Shown: positions 1 to 4,298 of the stretch, one piece after another | How the letters are laid out: every line of letters begins with the position of its first letter | How positions within the stretch are numbered: the first letter of the stretch is position 1 | Source: Solimonas sp041612095 | GTDB taxonomy: Bacteria > Pseudomonadota > Gammaproteobacteria > Nevskiales > Nevskiaceae | Length of the DNA stretch: 6,312 bases | Reading direction: 5' to 3' | Assembly (NCBI GenBank): GCA_041612095.1 | Contig: JBFJJW010000184.1 | Span: 1 to 6,312 of the forward strand | The notes under the pieces: model-generated | Databases searched by the model: none | The model's input: only the letters and a program-made list of their open reading frames with translations | What the model was told of the DNA's origin: nothing | Made by a program: the position numbers and the translations under genes

Positions 1-777
1 AACGAACGCATCGGCGGCCTTGATATCGATACCAACATCGTTGGCGAGCGGTTGGTGGCGGTGGAGCCGGCGCTGTCCAACGCCTACCGGTCCGGCATGA
101 TCAACGAAACCAACAATCTCGATCAGGTGCCGATCATCGATTGCCGCGGCCCTGATCCGGGCGCCTTCCACGATGCCTATCGCGCCTATGCTGTGCGCGC
201 GCGCCTGCAACGCGAGCATGGCCATCACGACAACCAGCTGATCTGGGAAGGTCCGGTGGCGATCCTCGGCGACGCGCGCTGTGATGTGCTCAGCTTCATT
301 GCGATGGACCGCTGGCTCACCGCGATCGAGACCGACACCTCGGCTGCACCGCTGCCGGCCAAGGTCGTCACCAACAAGCCCGCAGACCTTACCGACGCCT
401 GCTTCTCAGGTGCCGGCCAGCAGCTGCTGAACACCACGTGCGGCAACGCCATCGTCGGCGTTTACGGCACGCCTCGCACCGCCGCCGGCGACGCCATCAC
501 CACCGACACCAACAAGTGTCAGCTCAAGCCGCTCAATCGGGACGATGACTATGGCCCGCTAGGCTTCAGCGATGACGAGTGGGCGCGCATGCAAACCCTG
601 TTTGCCGATGGCGTTTGTGATTTCTCGGTGCCCGGACAAAGTCAGCAGGGCACCATCCCGTGGCTGAGCTATCAGGATGCGCAAGGTGCGGTTGTCTACG
701 GCGGCGTCCAACTGCCCAAGGCGCCGGCGTCCTCGGGTAGCGGATGGGCCTCACCTACCTTCGGCGTCTTCAAATAG
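1..777 (+). CDS. DUF6351-like protein, C-terminal part (5' end outside window)
   Basis: The frame is open from base 1 to a TAG at 775-777, giving the last 258 residues of a larger protein. No start should be assigned inside the window: the TTG at 52 is an internal codon, because the frame continues upstream without a stop. Recognisable segments are an N-R-SGMINETNNLDQVPIID stretch (about residues 29-53), an HHDNQLIWEG block (about 74-83), and the tail GVCDFSVPGQ followed by TIPWLSYQDAQG. From memory these match the C-terminal half of DUF6351 proteins, roughly 700-residue, mostly secreted bacterial proteins of unproven function that look hydrolase-like. Several cysteines (for example in DACFSG, NTTCGN, NKCQLK and GVCDFS) would suit a protein folded outside the cytoplasm. 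The signal peptide and any catalytic serine would lie upstream of the window. The family name is moderately sure; no substrate can be given. Confidence 0.7.
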   Translation, partial: NERIGGLDIDTNIVGERLVAVEPALSNAYRSGMINETNNLDQVPIIDCRGPDPGAFHDAYRAYAVRARLQREHGHHDNQLIWEGPVAILGDARCDVLSFIAMDRWLTAIETDTSAAPLPAKVVTNKPADLTDACFSGAGQQLLNTTCGNAIVGVYGTPRTAAGDAITTDTNKCQLKPLNRDDDYGPLGFSDDEWARMQTLFADGVCDFSVPGQSQQGTIPWLSYQDAQGAVVYGGVQLPKAPASSGSGWASPTFGVFK

Positions 778-824
778 ACCTTGCCGGGAGACAGCTGCAG
801 CAGCAGAACGGGCGGCGGCGTGCG

Positions 825-836
825 CCTGCCGGCAGG
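825..836. repeat. 12-bp perfect palindrome CCTGCCGGCAGG
   Basis: This self-complementary 12-mer lies in the gap between two convergent genes, 48 bases after the stop of the DUF6351-like gene. There is no T-tract beside it. It could be a weak hairpin or a protein-binding site, or simply chance in GC-rich DNA. Confidence 0.35.
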
Positions 837-871
837 TCAGCCGGCATCACAGCGCGCGCCGTCGCTCCTTT

Positions 872-901
872 GCGGCTGCCGCAATCACGTACCGCAGCCG
901 C
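872..901. terminator. Possible bidirectional terminator hairpin between convergent genes
   Basis: GCGGCTGC (872-879) and GCAGCCGC (894-901) form a perfect 8-bp GC-rich stem with a 14-base loop. It lies 94 bases past the stop of the plus-strand gene and 19 bases past the stop of the minus-strand GFA gene, where a shared terminator is expected. Neither side has a proper T-run: the plus side continues GCCTTATG, and the minus side reads AAAGGAG. It is therefore not a canonical Rho-independent terminator, and the call rests on the stem and its location. Confidence 0.4.
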
Positions 902-920
902 GCCTTATGCACGGCATCTC

Positions 921-1328
921 TCACGCAATGGGCGGGTACCGATCGAATGCCGGCAGCTCATGCGCGTGCCCCATCCAGTTGATTCGCTCTGTCGTCTGAA
1001 TCTGGATGCGTGCAGGCACCGCGCCCGGATCATCATAGGTTGCACTCTGCACATCCATCAGGCCGGGCAGCGTTTCCGCATTTGAGTAGAACAGGCCCGT
1101 TCCGCAATCCCGGCAGAACTGTCGCCGACCGTGTTCCGACGACGCGTAAACCTTGGGCTCGCCTTTGGTGATCCTGACGGCCTCTTGGGGATACATGGTC
1201 CATCCGACCACAGGCGCACCCGCATGGCGCCTGCAGTCAACGCAATGACACAGCGCATGGGTCAGCGGCTCGCCTTCAACCTCGTAGCGAACGGCGCCGC
1301 AATGACAACCGCCGGAATGCTTGGTCAT
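921..1328 (-). CDS. GFA/CENP-V family zinc-binding protein
   Basis: This is a 135-residue one-domain protein of the GFA family (named for glutathione-dependent formaldehyde-activating enzyme). The family zinc-binding cysteines are complete: C8 and C10 in GGCHCGAVRY, C27, C29 and C32 in CHCVDCRRHAG, and C72 and C75 in CRDCGTGLFY. Length and motif order are normal for a full gene. The start is the ATG at 1326-1328; on the minus strand GGGAGA (1334-1339) sits five bases upstream as a good Shine-Dalgarno. Most members have no proven reaction, and the formaldehyde-glutathione activity of the founding member should not be assumed here. It is probably cytoplasmic, with no signal peptide or membrane segment. 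It is the last of five minus-strand genes, 190 bp after the ATPase gene, and ends facing the DUF6351-like gene. Family assignment is secure; function is unknown. Confidence 0.93.
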   Translation of the reverse strand: MTKHSGGCHCGAVRYEVEGEPLTHALCHCVDCRRHAGAPVVGWTMYPQEAVRITKGEPKVYASSEHGRRQFCRDCGTGLFYSNAETLPGLMDVQSATYDDPGAVPARIQIQTTERINWMGHAHELPAFDRYPPIA

Positions 1329-1518
1329 TCGTGTCTCCCATGTGGAACCTGATCTACATCATGCAAGCCAACGACTGCCGCGTCCAAAGCCAGTCCGGTT
1401 CACTGAAAGACCAGCTTGAGCCCCTGGCAATGCGGCCGTCATCCTTGCCTGAACGCCAGCAACTGCCAGCTAAGCGCCTGCGGCAGTCGCGTACCGAGCC
1501 AACCGCCACAACCGGCTT
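1329..1518. other. 190-bp spacer between ATPase and GFA genes, no gene seen
   Basis: This is the longest spacer in the minus-strand block, and it has no credible coding frame. It contains two weak inverted repeats, CTGCC/GGCAG (1463-1467 with 1482-1486) and GGCAA/TTGCC (1426-1430 with 1445-1449), neither followed by a T-tract. It also holds the 10-mer TGAACGCCAG (1450-1459), which recurs at 2788-2797 in the DUF2306-methyltransferase spacer. The space could hold a promoter for the GFA gene, but I see no convincing -35/-10 pair. Confidence 0.4.
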
Positions 1519-2004
1519 CTAAACGGACTCATACTCGCTTGGATCATTGAATTCGCGCTTCTTGCCGCAAAACGACTCATAGAGCTTCCGATGTCTGAAG
1601 AGGCCGTATTCGTCCATGCGACGCTCATAGGAGCGAACCCATTGCAGCAGGTTTTCTAGATTCTCATCTTGCTCTTGAAGGGAGCCAAACTTCTCCGGCT
1701 CCCAAGGCCTTGAGCGGCAGTGCGCAATGCATGCGTCCACCCCTGGGTTCAGAAAGATGAGCTGATCGCAGCTCTCCAGCACAGGCTCGATAATGTCTGC
1801 GTAACAGCCCTCGATGATCCAGCTCTCGTTGCGAGCAATCCAGCGTTTGACCTCATCGATGCTGTCTTCAAGGGGGCGTCTCCTCGCGTCACCTTGAAAC
1901 GCAACCTCGTCCAGCGACAGCCGGGCTGCAGGGTGCTTTGCGGTCAGCTTCTTCGAGAGCGTGCTTTTGCCCGCCCCAGCGTTTCCGAGAAGGATGATTT
2001 TCAA
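1519..2004 (-). CDS. Adenylate-kinase-like P-loop NTPase (AAA family ATPase)
   Basis: This is a 161-residue P-loop protein. The Walker A motif is at the extreme N-terminus: GNAGAGKST at residues 7-15, after a short hydrophobic strand (KIILL). LSLDE follows (D32), as in the substrate-binding region of adenylate or shikimate kinase-like proteins, then SWIIEGCY (61-68), a Walker-B-like strand QLIFLNP (81-87) and an arginine-containing lid region CRSRPWEPEKF (96-106). The group is usually annotated AAA family ATPase or adenylate kinase-like; the phosphate acceptor is unknown. The start is TTG (2002-2004). It is the only choice near the Walker A strand, because the frame upstream meets a stop at 2020-2022, and AGGGGG lies four bases before it. 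Base composition is clearly less GC-rich than the flanking large genes, suggesting acquisition. Members often occur as lone mobile genes. Family is secure, substrate not. Confidence 0.88.
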   Translation of the reverse strand: MKIILLGNAGAGKSTLSKKLTAKHPAARLSLDEVAFQGDARRRPLEDSIDEVKRWIARNESWIIEGCYADIIEPVLESCDQLIFLNPGVDACIAHCRSRPWEPEKFGSLQEQDENLENLLQWVRSYERRMDEYGLFRHRKLYESFCGKKREFNDPSEYESV

Positions 2005-2010
2005 ACTGCC

Positions 2011-2030
2011 CCCTGTTCTTCAGCACAGGG
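2011..2030 (-). promoter_or_regulatory. Hairpin overlapping the ribosome-binding site of the ATPase gene
   Basis: On the minus strand CCCTGT and ACAGGG form a perfect 6-bp stem with an 8-base loop. The downstream arm runs into the AGGGGG Shine-Dalgarno-like run that serves the TTG start at 2004. If formed in the mRNA, the stem would hide part of that site. Together with the weak TTG codon this predicts low or conditional translation. The pairing is seen directly; the regulatory role is inferred. Confidence 0.4.
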
Positions 2031-2112
2031 CCAGCGTTCAGCGGCTTTTGAAATGACGCCCGCCCCTGCAGCGCAACGGGCCGAGGGGCTAGATCGGCCC
2101 TGCATGGATTCG

Positions 2113-2715
2113 TCAGCCTTCACCACCACTGACCTTTGACGCATTGAGTGTGTACGCCCATCGCCAGCCAAGCTTCTGCAAAGGAACGAAGCCGTGCTTT
2201 TGCAGGCAGGCGGTAACCTCAAGGGCGCCTTCGAAGTCGGGGTCCGGATGGTGCTCCGTGATCGACAAAATCCCATTCGCCTTCAAGACTCTCGCCGCTT
2301 CCAGCAGGAACGATTCCCGATCCTCGATCTCGCCGAACACCGTAACAAGGAACACGGCATCAAACGATGCGTTCTCAAACGGCAGTGACTTCCCGTCGGA
2401 CACTTGGGTGAGGACGTTGCTGATCCCCGCTGCCTTGAGCTTGCTCGCGCTTTTCTCCAGCATTTCTTGCTGGATATCGAGCAGGGTCAGCGTCCCCTGC
2501 GGGATGCGCTTGGCGACCTCAACGCTGTAGTAACCGGACCCGCAGCCAACTTCCAGCACCTGCGCGTCCGGCCTAACCGGCAGGCGTTGTGCCACCGTCT
2601 TGGCCGACATGATCAGCCCGCGACCCGGCAGGTCAAGAATCCAGGTCATCTGATGCGGGAACACGCCCCGGCCAAATGCGCGAGACCAGATACCGGTTTG
2701 GTTGGATGGTTTCAT
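2113..2715 (-). CDS. Class I SAM-dependent methyltransferase
   Basis: This 200-residue protein has the Rossmann-type methyltransferase core. The S-adenosylmethionine-binding motif I is VLEVGCGSGYYS at residues 53-64. The acidic residue ending strand 2 is D80 in LTLLD, D107 lies in VSDGKSLPF, the strand-4 region is FDAVFLVTVFGEI (118-130), and the post-motif RVLKANGILSITE is at 142-154. The methyl acceptor cannot be read from the sequence; the layout fits the Methyltransf_11/25 type. The protein appears cytoplasmic. The start is ATG (2713-2715), preceded by a weak GAGAG five bases upstream. It lies 90 bp after the DUF2306 gene and 108 bp before the ATPase gene, so co-transcription is possible but not shown. 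Length and ends look intact. Fold assignment is secure; substrate unknown. Confidence 0.92.
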   Translation of the reverse strand: MKPSNQTGIWSRAFGRGVFPHQMTWILDLPGRGLIMSAKTVAQRLPVRPDAQVLEVGCGSGYYSVEVAKRIPQGTLTLLDIQQEMLEKSASKLKAAGISNVLTQVSDGKSLPFENASFDAVFLVTVFGEIEDRESFLLEAARVLKANGILSITEHHPDPDFEGALEVTACLQKHGFVPLQKLGWRWAYTLNASKVSGGEG

Positions 2716-2805
2716 TGCGCTCTCGTGAAAGCTAATGCCGGCATTCGCCGTATAGACCCCGCGCTCCGCACGAGGCCCTTCGGGGGTTGAACGCCAGGCT
2801 GGCCC

Positions 2806-3438
2806 TCATGATATGGGCCGACGCTTCAACTGTGGAAGCCAGGCTATCCAGAATTCGACGACCAGCAGCGGAACTATCCATGAGGCCCATTCTCGAGTGG
2901 CGTCCCTCATGTCTGGATCGCTTACATAGAAGAACAAGTAACCCTGAGCATCGAACATCAAGCGCAGCCACACGAGCACCAACGCCAGGGTGTAGCTGCG
3001 AATCATGAAGGCCCGATGGGCCACAAAGCGCTTCTCAACGGCACACCGCCAGGCGGCTACGGTAAAGAACAGCCAGAGCATGCCGGTGAGAACGAGGGAC
3101 AGACGGGACCCTTCATACTCGATCGTCGCCCCCAGATAGATCGCGGAAAGCGCAGCAAGGCTGGCGCCGACCACGTACATCCTGCCAATGATCCGATGCA
3201 CATGCGGAGCACGCTGCCGCAGTGCTGTCACGAACTGCAACGGAGCGCCGAGAACTACCGGCAGCGCGAACAGAGCGTGCCCGATGTACCAGATCTGCTT
3301 GTCGAACAGACTGGGCCCGAGCCTATCGGCCTGCAGGAAACGGTAGTCGACGGCGCGATACAGGTAGTAGACGCTGAGCGTAGCGATGATGACGAGGCCC
3401 ACGTTGGCAACCCAGTCCCGAAATCCCGAGCGGCTCAT
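2806..3438 (-). CDS. DUF2306 family membrane protein
   Basis: This is a 210-residue integral inner-membrane protein. Hydrophobic stretches at about residues 11-27, 51-72, 87-105, 113-131, 149-163 and 187-203 suggest roughly six membrane spans. Family-type histidines are present: H54 in IGHALFALPVVLG, H81 in HRIIGRMYV, and H141 in HRAFMIRSY. Histidines placed this way suggest haem or metal binding, but the family has no established function and this is inference. The start is ATG (3436-3438), preceded on the minus strand by a good Shine-Dalgarno, AAGGGA within 3444-3451, at about six bases. Only 37 bp separate it from the upstream RibD-like gene, so the two are probably one transcript. The C-terminus ends in a basic tail (KRRPIS). 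Family call is confident; role unknown. Confidence 0.88.
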   Translation of the reverse strand: MSRSGFRDWVANVGLVIIATLSVYYLYRAVDYRFLQADRLGPSLFDKQIWYIGHALFALPVVLGAPLQFVTALRQRAPHVHRIIGRMYVVGASLAALSAIYLGATIEYEGSRLSLVLTGMLWLFFTVAAWRCAVEKRFVAHRAFMIRSYTLALVLVWLRLMFDAQGYLFFYVSDPDMRDATREWASWIVPLLVVEFWIAWLPQLKRRPIS

Positions 3439-3452
3439 GAATATCCCTTTTC

Positions 3453-3463
3453 CCTTAGTAAGG
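3453..3463. repeat. Inverted repeat CCTTA-G-TAAGG next to the DUF2306 ribosome-binding site
   Basis: An 11-bp near-perfect palindrome (two 5-base arms around one base) lies in the 37-bp gap between the RibD-like and DUF2306 genes, directly upstream of the AAAAGGGA ribosome-binding site. It could bind a regulator or be incidental; the central base leaves no loop for an RNA hairpin unless the arms partly open. Confidence 0.3.
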
Positions 3464-3475
3464 CGCGGCTAGACG

Positions 3476-4054
3476 CTACTCCTGGCCCACCAAGCGCAGC
3501 AGCGCGCGCCGGTAGTGCACGGCAACGGCGCCGTTGCTGAGCGGCTTTGCCGAGATCAACTCGAGCCGCCGCGTGCTGGGCAGCCCGCCCTCATACAGCG
3601 TCGGGCCGTGGCCCGCGATTCTGGGGTGGACGAGCAACCTGTACTCGTCGATAAGATCCAGCCGGTCCAGCTCGGTCGCGAGCTTGCCACTGCCGAGCAG
3701 CACGCCGGCAGGGGTCGCGTCCTTGAGCTTCTGCATGCCCGCGCGCAGGTCGCCGATGATGTGGTGGCTGTTGGTCCAAGGGTAGTCCGTTCGCGTTGAT
3801 GACACCACATACTTCGGCTTGGCCTCCAGCTTGACTGCCCACTCACGCACCGCAGGTGGCGCCTCTCCGTCGCCACGAGCAACCGCCGGCCAGTAGCCCT
3901 CCATCATCTCGTAGGTCACGCGGCCCCACAGCATCGCCCCGCCCTGGTCCATGAGACGGGTGAAGAACGCGTGCGTCTCGTCGTCGGCGATTCCTTCCTG
4001 GTGGTCGACGCAACCATCGAGGGTGACGTTGATGCTGAAGGTCAAAAGTCCCAT
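3476..4054 (-). CDS. RibD C-terminal/dihydrofolate-reductase-like family protein
   Basis: This 192-residue protein has the fold shared by dihydrofolate reductase and the RibD reductase domain, a likely NAD(P)H-dependent oxidoreductase. Visible family features are the N-terminal strand LLTFSINVTLDG (residues 3-14), LWGRVTYEMM (42-51), the dinucleotide-binding-type glycine motif GSGKLATEL (121-129), and DEYRLLVHPRIAGHGPTLYEG (136-156). It lacks the deaminase half of full RibD, so a role in riboflavin synthesis should not be assumed, nor antifolate resistance. The frame stays open upstream to an ATG at 4208-4210, but the added 52 residues are low-complexity and unlike the family. The ATG at 4052-4054 places the first strand at the normal position; its Shine-Dalgarno is poor. 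It is the first gene of the minus-strand block, probably co-transcribed with the DUF2306 gene 37 bp on. Its physiological substrate is unknown. Confidence 0.88.
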   Translation of the reverse strand: MGLLTFSINVTLDGCVDHQEGIADDETHAFFTRLMDQGGAMLWGRVTYEMMEGYWPAVARGDGEAPPAVREWAVKLEAKPKYVVSSTRTDYPWTNSHHIIGDLRAGMQKLKDATPAGVLLGSGKLATELDRLDLIDEYRLLVHPRIAGHGPTLYEGGLPSTRRLELISAKPLSNGAVAVHYRRALLRLVGQE

Positions 4055-4165
4055 GGCAACGAGTCTACTTCGACTTGGCGAGTTGATGAGCCGCGACTTT
4101 GGGCGCGTACTGCGCGTCATGTCCGGCCGCCACGCCGCGCAATGGGCATCTGGCCAGCACTGCCC

Positions 4166-4198
4166 AGCCGCCGGGTACAGCCACCCGGCCGAGCGGCT
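4166..4198. repeat. Extended inverted repeat in the divergent intergenic region
   Basis: GCCGGGT (4170-4176) and ACCCGGC (4183-4189) pair perfectly around a six-base loop. AGCC (4166-4169) and GGCT (4195-4198) can extend the stem past a five-base bulge. It sits between the divergent RibD-like and ceramidase genes, which are 244 bp apart, about 110 bp upstream of each start. With no T-tract, an operator or DNA-structure element is more likely than a terminator. No regulator can be named. Confidence 0.35.
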
Positions 4199-4228
4199 TG
4201 CAGCTGGCACACAGGGCTGAAATTACCC

Positions 4229-4256
4229 TTGGGCTGCCGCAAGGCGAAAGTATGAT
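4229..4256 (+). promoter_or_regulatory. Candidate sigma-70 promoter for the ceramidase gene
   Basis: TATGAT (4251-4256) matches the -10 consensus at five of six positions. TTGGGC (4229-4234), 16 bases upstream, is a half-match to -35. Transcription from it would begin near 4263, leaving a leader of about 36 bases before the ATG at 4299. The weak -35 suggests low or activator-dependent expression. Confidence 0.4.
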
Positions 4257-4298
4257 GGTGGGTTACTCTCCCTGTCCTGCACGGAAGCCCTCCTGCAC

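Noticed and set aside
52..54. TTG at 52 as the start of the first gene
   Set aside because: The frame is open to base 1 with family-like sequence (IGGLDIDTNIVGER) before it, so the gene begins outside the window.
677..1085. Overlapping plus-strand open frames after the DUF6351-like gene
   Set aside because: They overlap the 3' end of that gene or the antisense of the GFA gene, encode R/A/S-rich sequence with no motif, and lack ribosome-binding sites.
2404..2790. 128-codon plus-strand frame
   Set aside because: It is antisense to the methyltransferase gene, which carries a clear SAM-binding motif in its own frame.
2716..2805. Integron attC site between the DUF2306 and methyltransferase genes
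   Set aside because: On the minus strand GTTCAAC (2786-2792) fits RYYYAAC, but no matching GTTRRRY lies at the far end and the inner arms do not pair properly. The other spacers also lack paired core sites, and no integrase is in view.
4055..4210. Upstream extension of the RibD-like gene to an ATG at 4210 (244 residues)
   Set aside because: The extra 52 residues resemble no part of the family, and the ATG at 4054 puts the first beta strand (LLTFSINVTLDG) right at the usual N-terminus.
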